DNA of 55,105 nt, taken from an uncultured Bacteroidia bacterium. Lineage in GTDB: Bacteria > Bacteroidota > Bacteroidia > Bacteroidales > F082. This document shows, in pieces, positions 15,704 to 23,800 of this stretch. The DNA is taken from contig CADCML010000044.1 of the NCBI GenBank assembly GCA_902802535.1, positions 1 to 55,105 on the forward strand, written 5' to 3'. The notes under the pieces are model-generated. The model saw nothing but the letters and a program-made list of their open reading frames with translations, did no database searches and was not told the DNA's origin. Position numbers and translations under genes: made by a program. How positions within the stretch are numbered: the first letter of the stretch is position 1; the number at the start of each line of letters is the position of its first letter.

Positions 15704-17155
15704 TTAATGGCTAACTACAAACCTCCCATAGTTCTTCCCATCGACCTGAATGAAATACAAGCCCTCTGGATAACGGCTCGTTTCAATTCTTACTTGCTGA
15801 TTATCAGAAACAAACGAATCCATCAATTGGCTTAATGCATTATAGATTCGCACTAAACTTGAACTTTCCACCGTAAGAGTCACAAAATCATCAGCGGGAT
15901 TGGGGAAAAGACTGAGATTTTGTCCATCATTTTCATTCATCCCTTCATAACAAAGATGTTCCTCTATCCCAATAGCTTCATACGCATTGATAACAGACTG
16001 CAAATCAAAAAAATCAAAAGCATACTCGAATGGATACCCTGAATTACAGTTCCAAACGATAGTATGGTCTGGAGCTATTAAAAAATAGTGAGGAGCAAAA
16101 CTCAAATGATAAAGCATTGCAATTTCTTCACCTCCACCATCCTTACTTATGGTGGGGAACTTCACTCCAAATTCGTCACACCATAGCAAGCATCTTTCAT
16201 TGTCATCATACTGATCCACTTCAATATAGTAAATGTCCTCCTCATTGCAACCGTAGCGATGATAGGTTTCAACAATATTCGGCATAATCTCTCTGCAACC
16301 GCTACAAGTGTACCAAAAATAATCTATCATGACGTATTTCCCACTATCAAGAATATCAAACAAATGAATTTCGTTACCGTGGCAATCCGTTGCAAGAAAA
16401 TCAATGGCTCGAGGTGCAATACATACCGTATCAGACCCACACTCTGACCCGTCTGCACAATGCGATACAACAGAATAGCAAGCTCCAGAACTCACTTCGC
16501 AAACCGTGTCATATACATTCATTATAAACTGTGAATTATACTGTGTATTATAATAAAGATGATAGTATAAAACCTCTTCATCACCTTCCCATGAGAGCTG
16601 ATATCGATTAGAATCAATGCTTTCAACTGTCAAATTGCGAGGTGCCGAACAGAATCCAAAATTGCAATCATCAGGAATAATACCTGAAGTCCAAAATATT
16701 GAATCCAAATCATCCAGATACATAATGTGCTCATGAATAGTATGGTCAGGATGAATTAGCATTAGTCCATACCAACTGGATCCAAAGCAGTCCTGATATT
16801 GCTCAAAGAACTCATCTCCTCCTCCATCACCAGTCACCACTGGAAACTCTACTATGTAGTTATCAATCCAAGCCTGCGCGACACTATCATTCTTTTGGGG
16901 AAACAATTCAAGAAGAAAAATGCCTCGTCCATTGCAACCGTATCGATGATACAAAGAGCTTATTCCTGAAACATTACCATTAGTATAATCGCGAAGCTCC
17001 ATCAACACATACTGCCCATTATCAAGCAATTCAAACAGATTATACTCAACACCATAACAATCCGTGAAAGTAAAATCTTCAACTTCGGGCGGACATTCTG
17101 CCTTCAAACCTAAACTTAAAACAACAAAAGCCAAAACAATCGCAAGTTTTTTCAT
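15704..17155 (-). CDS. Exported tandem thioredoxin-like protein with T9SS sorting domain
   Basis: The 483-residue protein has a signal peptide (1-19), a thioredoxin/TlpA-like domain (about 22-155), a fibronectin-like linker (about 170-245), a second thioredoxin-like domain (about 250-395) and a C-terminal type A sorting domain (about 415-483) with SLFPNPADDF and GLYFIQVDGK. The sorting domain means export through the type IX secretion system. The second domain has an active site C284-SG-C287; the first has NGNV at the matching place and keeps only the following YHRYGC. It is thus a partly degenerate internal duplication. The substrate is unknown. A -7 box lies 31 bases above the ATG. Confidence 0.85.
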   Translation of the reverse strand: MKKLAIVLAFVVLSLGLKAECPPEVEDFTFTDCYGVEYNLFELLDNGQYVLMELRDYTNGNVSGISSLYHRYGCNGRGIFLLELFPQKNDSVAQAWIDNYIVEFPVVTGDGGGDEFFEQYQDCFGSSWYGLMLIHPDHTIHEHIMYLDDLDSIFWTSGIIPDDCNFGFCSAPRNLTVESIDSNRYQLSWEGDEEVLYYHLYYNTQYNSQFIMNVYDTVCEVSSGACYSVVSHCADGSECGSDTVCIAPRAIDFLATDCHGNEIHLFDILDSGKYVMIDYFWYTCSGCREIMPNIVETYHRYGCNEEDIYYIEVDQYDDNERCLLWCDEFGVKFPTISKDGGGEEIAMLYHLSFAPHYFLIAPDHTIVWNCNSGYPFEYAFDFFDLQSVINAYEAIGIEEHLCYEGMNENDGQNLSLFPNPADDFVTLTVESSSLVRIYNALSQLMDSFVSDNQQVRIETSRYPEGLYFIQVDGKNYGRFVVSH

Positions 17156-17185
17156 ATTCTATTGCATTTAAAGTTATTACAACCG

Positions 17186-17193
17186 CAAAAATA
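17186..17193 (-). promoter_or_regulatory. -7 box (TATTTTTG) for the T9SS protein
   Basis: TATTTTTG on the minus strand is preceded by TTG 21 bases upstream, a good -33/-7 pair, 31 bases above the ATG at 17155. Confidence 0.55.
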
Positions 17194-17219
17194 CAAATTT
17201 ATCTCATTTTCAAGCAACT

Positions 17220-17786
17220 TCATTTCTTTTTCTTCACCGAAAAACCAAAGCCGCCGATTTTCTCCCCGAGGCCGTAATACTTGCCGTGAGAATAGGCCAA
17301 AGGCTTGGCGTGATTGAGTTGAAACGCACCCGTGCCCTTGTCGATGAGTTTTTCCTCCGCATTGACGGCCACCACCTCGGCAATGAACATATCGTGCGAG
17401 CCTAATTCCTTCACATCCACCACCTTGCACTCGATGCTCAACGGTGATTCGGCAATCAATGGGGCTTTCACGATTTGGGCGGGTTCGGTGTGCAGGTGCA
17501 TCTGCTTGAATTTGTTGTAATCGCGGCCTGAGCGCACACCGCACCAGTCGGTGGCGGCGGCCAAGTCTTCCGTCGTCAGGTTGATGACGAACTCCTTGTT
17601 TTTTATGATGAGGTTATGCGAATGGCGTTCCTTGCGGACGGAGATGTAGCACATGGGCGGGTCGGAGCAAATCGTGCCGGTCCAAGCCACCGTAATAATA
17701 TTGTAGGTTTCCTCGCAGTCGCCGCAGGTGACCATCACGGCGGGCAGGGGATAAATCAGTGTTCCAGGTTTGAAGGGGATTTTCAT
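17220..17786 (-). CDS. Flavin reductase-like FMN-binding protein
   Basis: The 188-residue protein belongs to the flavin reductase split-barrel family. Visible features are PLPAVMVTCGD at the N-terminus, NIITVAWTGTICSDPP in the flavin-binding loop region and RKERHSHNLI. The stretch NLTTEDLAAATDWCG is also typical, as is a GSHDMFIAEVVAV strand. Such proteins bind FMN and reduce it or act as flavoredoxins in anaerobes. It lies 8 bases below the small membrane protein gene and probably shares its promoter. The C-terminus ends in a run of Lys. Confidence 0.85.
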   Translation of the reverse strand: MKIPFKPGTLIYPLPAVMVTCGDCEETYNIITVAWTGTICSDPPMCYISVRKERHSHNLIIKNKEFVINLTTEDLAAATDWCGVRSGRDYNKFKQMHLHTEPAQIVKAPLIAESPLSIECKVVDVKELGSHDMFIAEVVAVNAEEKLIDKGTGAFQLNHAKPLAYSHGKYYGLGEKIGGFGFSVKKKK

Positions 17787-17794
17787 AGTTTAAT

Positions 17795-18352
17795 TTATGT
17801 AATTGCAAAGAAGGCAACATGCACATTATGATCAGGTGCCATTTCCCAAAAGACAGTTCGAAACTCTTCAAAAATATCACTATTGTCCTTTCGCCACTTA
17901 GACAGAGCAAGCACTGGGACAGATATTCGGAAATTCATATTGTTTCTAACACTTATGTAAAAATTTTGACATCTATTTCTCCTTCCATAAGGATGAAAAC
18001 ATTTCATATCCTCCCATTTAATTAACCGATGCTCAGGATAAAATCTTGAGCCTGACAATCTTGCCTGTTCCAAACCCTCGTCGGTTATTTTGAGATTCAC
18101 TTTCACTTCTGTGATTTTTCGCCCAATAATCCATAACAATGCATAAACAACTAGAGGCATTATCCAAACCAACCAACCAGATGTCTCACTAAAATAATCA
18201 TTAAAAGCCACTATGAGGACAGCAGAAATCACCAAACCAAAAAGCATTGAAATAAACAACACCCATCCAAAGGCATACTTCACAATCGTATATCCTTCAG
18301 GTCTCGGGATGGTTTTCTCTTCGTCATCGGTTTTCTTCTCTTCTTCGCTCAT
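17795..18352 (-). CDS. Small membrane protein with two helices and a PH-like tail
   Basis: I do not recognise a named family. The 185-residue product has an acidic N-terminus (MSEEEKKTDDEEK). Two close hydrophobic helices (about 28-50 and 60-78) follow, then a cytoplasmic domain of about 100 residues with ITDEGLE and the pair YPEHRLIKWEDMKCF, a pattern seen in PH-like/YcxB-type domains. ATG 18352 is chosen because the -7 box at 18373-18380 lies just upstream; longer frames would begin before the promoter. It overlaps nothing and is divergent from the PIN-toxin pair. Confidence 0.7.
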   Translation of the reverse strand: MSEEEKKTDDEEKTIPRPEGYTIVKYAFGWVLFISMLFGLVISAVLIVAFNDYFSETSGWLVWIMPLVVYALLWIIGRKITEVKVNLKITDEGLEQARLSGSRFYPEHRLIKWEDMKCFHPYGRRNRCQNFYISVRNNMNFRISVPVLALSKWRKDNSDIFEEFRTVFWEMAPDHNVHVAFFAIT

Positions 18353-18372
18353 CGCTGATTGTTTTACGATTG

Positions 18373-18380
18373 CAAAGATA
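18373..18380 (-). promoter_or_regulatory. -7 box (TATCTTTG) for the small membrane protein
   Basis: TATCTTTG on the minus strand, 20 bases above ATG 18352. It decides the start of that gene. Confidence 0.5.
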
Positions 18381-18398
18381 ATGATTTTCTCTGTCATC

Positions 18399-18429
18399 TT
18401 GCGGAGAATGGTTCGTTTTTGTATTTTTG
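18399..18429 (+). promoter_or_regulatory. Complete promoter for the PIN toxin pair
   Basis: TTG (18399-18401), 20 bases, then TATTTTTG (18422-18429), 21 bases before ATG 18451. Spacing and both elements fit the Bacteroidota consensus. Confidence 0.65.
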
Positions 18430-18450
18430 CGCATTGAAAACAAGAAAACC

Positions 18451-18684
18451 ATGTACGCCGAACAAACCACATTGAATCCAATCCAGTTGCACCTGCTCGA
18501 AATGTTCAATCATTGCGACAGCGAAAAGATGATGCTTGAATTGAAAGAAGTTTTGGCCGAATTCTATGCCAAACAAGTTCAAGAAGAAGCCGACCGTCTT
18601 TGGGATGAAGGTAGTCTAAACGGTGAAGCCATTGAGCGCATTTTGAACGAGCATTGGAGAACGCCTTATCCGCCAATGAAATGA
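18451..18684 (+). CDS. Putative antitoxin of a PIN-domain pair
   Basis: This 77-residue acidic helical protein contains LLEMFNHCDSEKMMLELKEV and ends WRTPYPPMK. It has no motif I can name, but its stop overlaps the ATG of the PIN protein (ATGA), it is small and acidic and it comes first in the pair. These traits fit an antitoxin. The repeated acidic helices resemble short antitoxins found beside COG1569-type PIN genes in Bacteroidetes. It has a complete promoter. Confidence 0.65.
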   Translation: MYAEQTTLNPIQLHLLEMFNHCDSEKMMLELKEVLAEFYAKQVQEEADRLWDEGSLNGEAIERILNEHWRTPYPPMK

Positions 18685-19082
18685 GAAGGATTGTTATTGA
18701 CACCAATTGTCTCCTCGCCATTCTGCCTTCAAAAAGCCCTTATCACAAAGTTTGGACTAACTTTTTGAGCAGACAATTGGAGATTTGCGTTTCCAATGAA
18801 ATTTTGTTGGAATATGAGGAAATCATTTCGGAAAAGACTTCACCTGCTTTTGCCGAAGCCATCATTAAGACTCTGATAAATATGCCTAACTTTATCAGGG
18901 TCTACCCTTCATGGCGTTTTGGTTATATTGTGACAGACCCTGACGACAATAAGTTTGTTGACTGCGCCATTTGCGGAAGAGCAGAATTACTTGTTTCAAA
19001 CGATAAGCACTTCAATGTTCTGAAAGACATTGGATTCCCGTATGTAAAGGTATTGAGAATACAAGATTTTGTCCAACTATAA
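18681..19082 (+). CDS. PIN-domain toxin-like ribonuclease
   Basis: The 133-residue protein begins MRRIVIDTNCLLAIL, with the first catalytic Asp in VIDTN. Further acidic residues are the Glu pair in LLEYEEII, and TDPDDNKFVDCA with the Asp cluster of the PIN active site; a SNDKHF block follows. This arrangement is that of the toxin-component PIN family COG1569. Such proteins are Mg2+-dependent RNases held by a cognate antitoxin. ATG 18681 lies in the stop of the upstream gene. Its stop TAA (19080-19082) directly abuts the stop of the convergent nucleotidyltransferase. Confidence 0.8.
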   Translation: MRRIVIDTNCLLAILPSKSPYHKVWTNFLSRQLEICVSNEILLEYEEIISEKTSPAFAEAIIKTLINMPNFIRVYPSWRFGYIVTDPDDNKFVDCAICGRAELLVSNDKHFNVLKDIGFPYVKVLRIQDFVQL

Positions 19083-19400
19083 CGTCAAAAAAGTATAACC
19101 TTCAGGTCTGATGATGTAAATTCCATCTCGATTGATTTCTTGTAAAAGATACGGATTCATGTGTTTATGCATCCGAACGACATCAACTGAACAATCCAAA
19201 AGACGCTCAAGGAATCGTTTCAATCGTACCATCAAATAGGCTTGAGGCTCCATTTCAACACAGACATCGACATCACTTCCCTCCACCTGTTCATCACGAG
19301 ACACCGAGCCAAACAGACGAAGCGAGCGAACTCCAAAACCCGTTCTCAATTCATCTTCTTGATTTTCAATTAGTTCAATATATTCATTTTTTGTCTTCAT
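19077..19400 (-). CDS. Minimal nucleotidyltransferase, MntA-like
   Basis: The 107-residue protein has FGSVSRDEQVEGSDVDV, a GSx10DxD motif, and a third acidic position in CSVDVVRM. It is the third such enzyme in the window. The neighbour across the convergent junction is a PIN toxin, not a HEPN protein, and no HEPN gene is seen upstream, since the terminator of korB follows. It may be an orphan antitoxin or have lost its partner. Confidence 0.75.
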   Translation of the reverse strand: MKTKNEYIELIENQEDELRTGFGVRSLRLFGSVSRDEQVEGSDVDVCVEMEPQAYLMVRLKRFLERLLDCSVDVVRMHKHMNPYLLQEINRDGIYIIRPEGYTFLTL

Positions 19401-19444
19401 ATTGCAAAAGTAATCATTTTTCTAAACAACCACCAAATAATAAA

Positions 19445-19474
19445 AAAAATCCCGCTCCAAAGAACGGGATTTTT
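19445..19474. terminator. Terminator after korB
   Basis: AAAAATCCCG (19445-19454) pairs perfectly with CGGGATTTTT (19465-19474) around a 10-base loop. It serves korB on the minus strand and lies above the nucleotidyltransferase start. Confidence 0.75.
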
Positions 19475-19494
19475 CATTTCAAGACGCTTTGTGA

Positions 19495-20529
19495 TTACTC
19501 GATCGTCCAAGTCGAACCGCTGTTCAGCAGGTCGTCCATGTTCTTGATCTTCGAGGCGGCCTTTTCCTTCTCGATGACCTCGACGAGGCTGTCGTTGAAG
19601 GTCGGGGCTTTCACGTCGCGGATGACGCCGATGGCCACGGGGAAATGAGGCGGCATCATGTGTGCCAGCATCATGTGGACACCCGTGTCCTCAGTGGTCT
19701 TGTCGTGGACGAGCAAGTCCTTCTCGGTGATGCCGTTCTCGCCGATGGTGACCACTTCAAGTTGGTTGCCATTGAGGCGGATACCCTTGTCGCGGTTCTT
19801 GCCGAAGATGAGCGGCTGGCCGTGGACGCACTTCACTTGCATGTCGTCGCGGACGTCCTTACCGGTGATGTTCTCATGCACACCGTTGGAGAAAATCATG
19901 CAGTTTTGCAAGACTTCAGTCACGGCGATGCCGTCGTGCTTATACGACTCCCAGAAAATCTCGCTCAATTCCTTCGGGTTGATGTCCACGCCACGGGCAA
20001 AGAAAGTGGCCTTGGCACCGATGGCGAGTTCGCCCGGATTGAACGGGTCTTCATAAGTGCCTTGCGGCGAAGTCTTGGTCTTCGTGCCACGGAAGGTGCA
20101 GGGCGAGAATTGACCCTTGGTCATGCCGTAGATACGGTTGTTGAACAGGATCAAGTTGATGTCGATGTTACGACGGCAAGCATGGATGAAGTGGTTGCCA
20201 CCGATGGCGGTGCAGTCGCCGTCGCCGGTGATCATCCACACGCTGAGGTTCGGGTTGGCCAACTTCACGCCAGTGGCGGCAGCGGCAGCACGACCGTGGA
20301 TGCTATGGAAACCATACGTGTTCATGTAGTAGGGGAAGCGCGAGGAGCAGCCGATGCCGCTGACGACAACGATGTCTTCCTTCTTCTTACCCAACTTCGG
20401 GAAAATGTCCTGAACGGCCTTCAGAATGGCATGGTCACCGCAGCCGGGGCACCATTTCACCACCTGATCGCTTGCAAAATCTTCTTTTGTCAGTTGGACA
20501 GCCTGATTTTCAATATTCTGATTTTCCAT
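19495..20529 (-). CDS. korB: 2-oxoacid:ferredoxin oxidoreductase, beta subunit
   Basis: This 344-residue thiamine-diphosphate subunit has KWCPGCGDHAIL near residue 26 and VVSGIGCSSRFPYYMNTYG. The TPP/Mg motif is ITGDGDCTAIGGNHFIHA, followed by NNRIYGMTKGQ. It works with KorA to oxidise 2-oxoglutarate (or another 2-oxoacid) with CoA, reducing ferredoxin. The gene lies 7 bases below korA and ends at a strong terminator, so korAB is a two-gene operon. The substrate choice is from family knowledge; pyruvate or branched-chain acids cannot be excluded from sequence alone. Confidence 0.9.
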   Translation of the reverse strand: MENQNIENQAVQLTKEDFASDQVVKWCPGCGDHAILKAVQDIFPKLGKKKEDIVVVSGIGCSSRFPYYMNTYGFHSIHGRAAAAATGVKLANPNLSVWMITGDGDCTAIGGNHFIHACRRNIDINLILFNNRIYGMTKGQFSPCTFRGTKTKTSPQGTYEDPFNPGELAIGAKATFFARGVDINPKELSEIFWESYKHDGIAVTEVLQNCMIFSNGVHENITGKDVRDDMQVKCVHGQPLIFGKNRDKGIRLNGNQLEVVTIGENGITEKDLLVHDKTTEDTGVHMMLAHMMPPHFPVAIGVIRDVKAPTFNDSLVEVIEKEKAASKIKNMDDLLNSGSTWTIE

Positions 20530-20536
20530 AGTCGTG

Positions 20537-22312
20537 TTATTTTAAGAGGTCGTTAAACTTGGTCTCGAGTTCGCCGATGGTGAACGGCAGACCCATCACC
20601 TTATTATATTGCTCGCACTTGTACTCCGGGAAGTTCATGCGCAGGTACTTGGCAAACTGGCCGCGGTTGATTTCGCAGACCACAATCTTCTTGTGACCTT
20701 GCAGCACTTCCTCAGTGTTGCGCGGCAACGGCATGATGTAGTCGAAATGGGCATGGGCGATGCTCTTGCCTTCTTCCATCAAGCCCTCGACGGCGGTGCG
20801 GACGGTGCCGAAGGTGCCACCCCAGCTCACCACGAGGAGGTCGGCGTTCTTGTCGCCGTAGATTTCTTGCAGCGGGATGTCGTTGGCAACGCGGTTGATC
20901 TTCTCTTCACGGAGTTCTGTCATCAACTGGTGGTTCTCAGGATTGGTGGACAGGTTGCCCTTGCCGTTTTCCTTCTCCAGACCACCAACGCGGTGACGCA
21001 AGCCAGGCGTGCCCGGAATAGCCCATTCGCGGCGCAACCATTTCTCGTCGCGGCGGTAAGGCATGTAATTCGGATCGTCGGCCTTGGCCAAAGGAGGCGT
21101 GATGCTCGGCAGATCGGCCATTTTGGGGATGCGGAACACCTCGGAGCCGTTGCCCAACGAACCGTCACTGAGCATAATGACAGGCGTCATGTGCTCCATG
21201 GCGATACGGGCGGCTTCGTAAGCGGTGTAGAAGCAACCGGCAGAGCTGCGGGCAGCGATGACCACGAGCGGAGCGGAGGGACCGCCACGCTGCACGTCGA
21301 TGATGACTAACGGAAGCTCCGTCATCACGGCAAGACCCATAGCTTCGCTCTTCAGCGAAAGACCAGGACCAGAGGTCGTTGTCACGGCGAGGCAGCCCGT
21401 ATAGGCAGCACCGATGGACGACATGATGCCGGCGATTTCGTCTTCAGCCTGATATGCCTTGACGTTGAGGTTCTTGTATTTGGTCAGTTCGGCCAAAATG
21501 TCGGTGGCGGGAGTGATGGGATAGGAACCGAGGAAGAGCGGGCGACCCGACTTCTCGGAAGCGGCCATCAGGCCCCAAGCGGCGGCGGTGTTACCCGTAA
21601 TGTTACGGTACTTGCCTTTCTCAAGGTCGGCAGCTTCCACACGGTAGGTATTGGTGAAGAGTTCCCAAGTGTCTGCATAATGGTAACCGGCATCCAAAAC
21701 AGTGCGGTTGGCCTTAATCACTTGATCCTTGCCTTTGAACTTAGTCTCGAAATAAGCGTAGACGGTGTCCAATTCGCGGTTGAACAGGTACATCACGATG
21801 CCGAGGGCAAACATGTTCTTCGACTTGAGCATCGACTTGTTGTCCATGCCGAAGTCTTTCAGGGCTTCCTTGGTGAGTTCCGAAATGGGAGCCTTCACGA
21901 CTTGATAGTCGGCCAAAGTGCCATCGACGGTCGGATCATCTTCATAACCAGCCTTTTCCAAAGCCTTTTCAGTGACCGAGTCGGAGTCGAAAATGATAAT
22001 CGTACCTGGGCGGAGCCAGCGCATATTTGCCTTGATGGAGGCGGGGTTCATAGCAACCAGCACGTCGCAGAGGTCGCCAGTGGTGTGAACGGGTTTGTGA
22101 CCGAAATGCACTTGGAAACCGCTTACGCCAGCCACCGTGCCTTGCGGCGGACGGATTTCAGCCGGATAGTCCGGGAAAGTGGCGAAATCGTTTCCGGCAA
22201 ATGCTGTTGAATCCGAAAAAAGATTTCCGGTAAGTTGCATACCATCGCCAGAGTCTCCCGAGAAGCGGATGACGACATGCTCAAGCGCTACAACTTTACT
22301 TTTTGCTGTCAT
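20537..22312 (-). CDS. korA: 2-oxoacid:ferredoxin oxidoreductase, fused gamma-alpha subunit
   Basis: The 591-residue protein joins an N-terminal gamma domain (RFSGDSGDGMQLTG, about 1-190) to the alpha pyrimidine-binding domain. That part includes GSYPITPATDILAEL, EDEIAGIMSSIGAAYTG, TTTSGPGLSLKSEAMGLAVM and VDVQRGGPS-like IDVQRGGPSAP. This fusion is typical of KorA/OorA enzymes of anaerobes. With KorB it forms an oxidoreductase that reduces ferredoxin. A -7 box lies 75 bases upstream and the divergent gene encodes a small ferredoxin, a likely electron acceptor. Confidence 0.92.
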   Translation of the reverse strand: MTAKSKVVALEHVVIRFSGDSGDGMQLTGNLFSDSTAFAGNDFATFPDYPAEIRPPQGTVAGVSGFQVHFGHKPVHTTGDLCDVLVAMNPASIKANMRWLRPGTIIIFDSDSVTEKALEKAGYEDDPTVDGTLADYQVVKAPISELTKEALKDFGMDNKSMLKSKNMFALGIVMYLFNRELDTVYAYFETKFKGKDQVIKANRTVLDAGYHYADTWELFTNTYRVEAADLEKGKYRNITGNTAAAWGLMAASEKSGRPLFLGSYPITPATDILAELTKYKNLNVKAYQAEDEIAGIMSSIGAAYTGCLAVTTTSGPGLSLKSEAMGLAVMTELPLVIIDVQRGGPSAPLVVIAARSSAGCFYTAYEAARIAMEHMTPVIMLSDGSLGNGSEVFRIPKMADLPSITPPLAKADDPNYMPYRRDEKWLRREWAIPGTPGLRHRVGGLEKENGKGNLSTNPENHQLMTELREEKINRVANDIPLQEIYGDKNADLLVVSWGGTFGTVRTAVEGLMEEGKSIAHAHFDYIMPLPRNTEEVLQGHKKIVVCEINRGQFAKYLRMNFPEYKCEQYNKVMGLPFTIGELETKFNDLLK

Positions 22313-22386
22313 ATTTTTGTTATTTAAAGATTTAATATTTCAGATTTAAAATTTCATTCCGTGAAAACGGAAAAAGATTTTCGGTG

Positions 22387-22394
22387 CAAAGATA
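22387..22394 (-). promoter_or_regulatory. -7 box (TATCTTTG) for korAB
   Basis: TATCTTTG on the minus strand has TTG 21 bases upstream and lies 75 bases above the korA ATG. The leader contains a small hairpin (TTCCGTgaaaACGGAA). Confidence 0.55.
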
Positions 22395-22535
22395 CATATT
22401 AAATAGGTGCAAAAACAAGGTTTTTCCAATTTTATTTTTTTTCTTTTGGAAGTATTTTGGCACGGCTTTTGAGGAACCGCTAATTTAGAATATGTAAAAA
22501 TTAGCAAAAAGGGTTACAGATTTACCAACTTGTAG

Positions 22536-22543
22536 TATTTTTG
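22536..22543 (+). promoter_or_regulatory. -7 box (TATTTTTG) for the ferredoxin
   Basis: TATTTTTG is 53 bases before ATG 22596. No convincing -33 element at the normal distance. Confidence 0.5.
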
Positions 22544-22595
22544 CGGCTCGAAACTAACATTAAAATCAAGAAAACTAACCTAAAAATTAAACATT

Positions 22596-22763
22596 ATGGC
22601 TTACAGAATCACAGACGGCTGCGTTGCTTGCGGCACTTGCATTGATGAATGCCCAGTGGGCGCTATCTCGGAAGGCGACATCTATGTCATCGACCCCGAC
22701 ACCTGCGTTGGTTGCGGAACTTGCGCCGGCGCTTGCCCGAACGAAGCAATCGTTGAAGACTAA
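22596..22763 (+). CDS. 8Fe-8S (two 4Fe-4S) ferredoxin
   Basis: This 55-residue protein starts MAYRITDGC and has two CxxCxxCxxxCP clusters: [12 protein letters not shown] and [12 protein letters not shown]. That is the clostridial-type ferredoxin pattern, with internal twofold symmetry, in the cytoplasm. It carries low-potential electrons; the divergent korAB operon makes it a natural acceptor for the 2-oxoacid oxidoreductase. It is followed by a good terminator, so it is a single-gene transcript. Confidence 0.95.
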   Translation: MAYRITDGCVACGTCIDECPVGAISEGDIYVIDPDTCVGCGTCAGACPNEAIVED

Positions 22764-22793
22764 AACAGAAAATGAAACTGCATTAAAAGTAAG

Positions 22794-22822
22794 AAAAGCC
22801 TGCCACAAACAGGCTTTTTTTA
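22794..22822 (+). terminator. Terminator after the ferredoxin gene
   Basis: AAAAGCCTG (22794-22802) pairs with CAGGCTTTT (22810-22818), followed by more T residues. Confidence 0.8.
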
Positions 22823-22863
22823 TTTTTTTTTGGCAGTTCTGACAAGTTTGGCAAAGTATTTGC

Positions 22864-22871
22864 TATCTTTG
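22864..22871 (+). promoter_or_regulatory. -7 box (TATCTTTG) for the lipoprotein gene
   Basis: TATCTTTG is 65 bases before ATG 22937. A TTTG occurs 13 bases upstream, closer than usual. Confidence 0.5.
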
Positions 22872-22936
22872 CAGCGTTCTTTGAAAAGAAAATCTTTAAA
22901 CAATCAACCTAATTACTAATCTAAAATCATTAAAAA

Positions 22937-23749
22937 ATGAAGAAATTAGCTTTAGCACTCATGTGCCTCGTCAGCGTTGCTTTCTTTGCAAGCTGCACAC
23001 AAGAGATCACTGACCCGAAACCCACCATCTCCGTCAAAGTTGATGAAGGGTTTGTTCAAGACGGCGACGTCGTTCAAATGTACACCCAAAACCAATTCGG
23101 TTTCATCATGACCAGCAACCCTCAGACCATGAAGAAGTTGTCCTCACTGAAAGTCTATGTTGATGATGCCGAATGGGCTAACGTTGACCTCACTGGCGAA
23201 ACCTCCTATGTCTACACTGATTCAGTGTTTTACCAACTCGAGAGAGAAGAAATCATTGGCGAGTCTGTCATTAAAGCCGTTGTGACCGATGAAGCTGGTG
23301 AAACGAACGGCGCCACCATCACTCTGAAAATCCAAGAGCCCGTCATTCCGCTGTTGGGCAAATCCATTGAATGGGTGCGTAAAGGTGCCAACCTCATGGG
23401 TAATACTGAAGAGGAAATGGCCTCCTATGGTCTGCAATGGACTGGTAGCTACAAAGACGTGTATGCTACACTGAAACCCATCGATGGTGCCTCGTTGTAT
23501 GTTTGCGATGGCAACGACTTCGCAGAAATCACCACTTTGGCCGAAAAAACTGCTTACTTCATGAACCTGAATGAGAATGTCGATCCCGTTGATTCGTATC
23601 GCAAAATCACGACCGACCACGATGCAGACTACAACGACATGCTGGCCATTATCAATGGTGAAAACATTGCATTGGTTCTTATCAAGCACGCCGATATCGA
23701 AACCGGCACTTATGGCACTCAAATCACCATCACTGGTGAAGTCAAATAA
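22937..23749 (+). CDS. Lipoprotein of unknown function
   Basis: The 270-residue product has a lipoprotein signal with lipobox FASC, Cys20, followed by TQEITDP, which lacks the Asp+2 retention signal. The rest is beta-rich with no motif I recognise; residues 30-135 could form an Ig-like or bacterial-surface beta domain, and the second half has alternating short strands. It is flanked by its own promoter and terminator, so it is an independent single gene, probably anchored in the outer membrane. Confidence 0.75.
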   Translation: MKKLALALMCLVSVAFFASCTQEITDPKPTISVKVDEGFVQDGDVVQMYTQNQFGFIMTSNPQTMKKLSSLKVYVDDAEWANVDLTGETSYVYTDSVFYQLEREEIIGESVIKAVVTDEAGETNGATITLKIQEPVIPLLGKSIEWVRKGANLMGNTEEEMASYGLQWTGSYKDVYATLKPIDGASLYVCDGNDFAEITTLAEKTAYFMNLNENVDPVDSYRKITTDHDADYNDMLAIINGENIALVLIKHADIETGTYGTQITITGEVK

Positions 23750-23766
23750 GGAATGTGTTTTCTAAC

Positions 23767-23797
23767 AAAAAAGGTGCGCAGTTGCGCACCTTTTTTT
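23767..23797. terminator. Bidirectional terminator
   Basis: A perfect 13-bp stem (AAAAAAGGTGCGC with 23784-23796) and 4-base loop lies between the convergent lipoprotein and glycosidase genes. Confidence 0.85.
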
Positions 23798-23800
23798 GTT

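Noticed and set aside
22458-22473. Sigma-54-like promoter TGGCAC-N5-TTGAG upstream of the ferredoxin
   Set aside because: The -24 half is perfect, but the -12 half lacks the required GC, and a good TAnnTTTG box lies closer to the gene.
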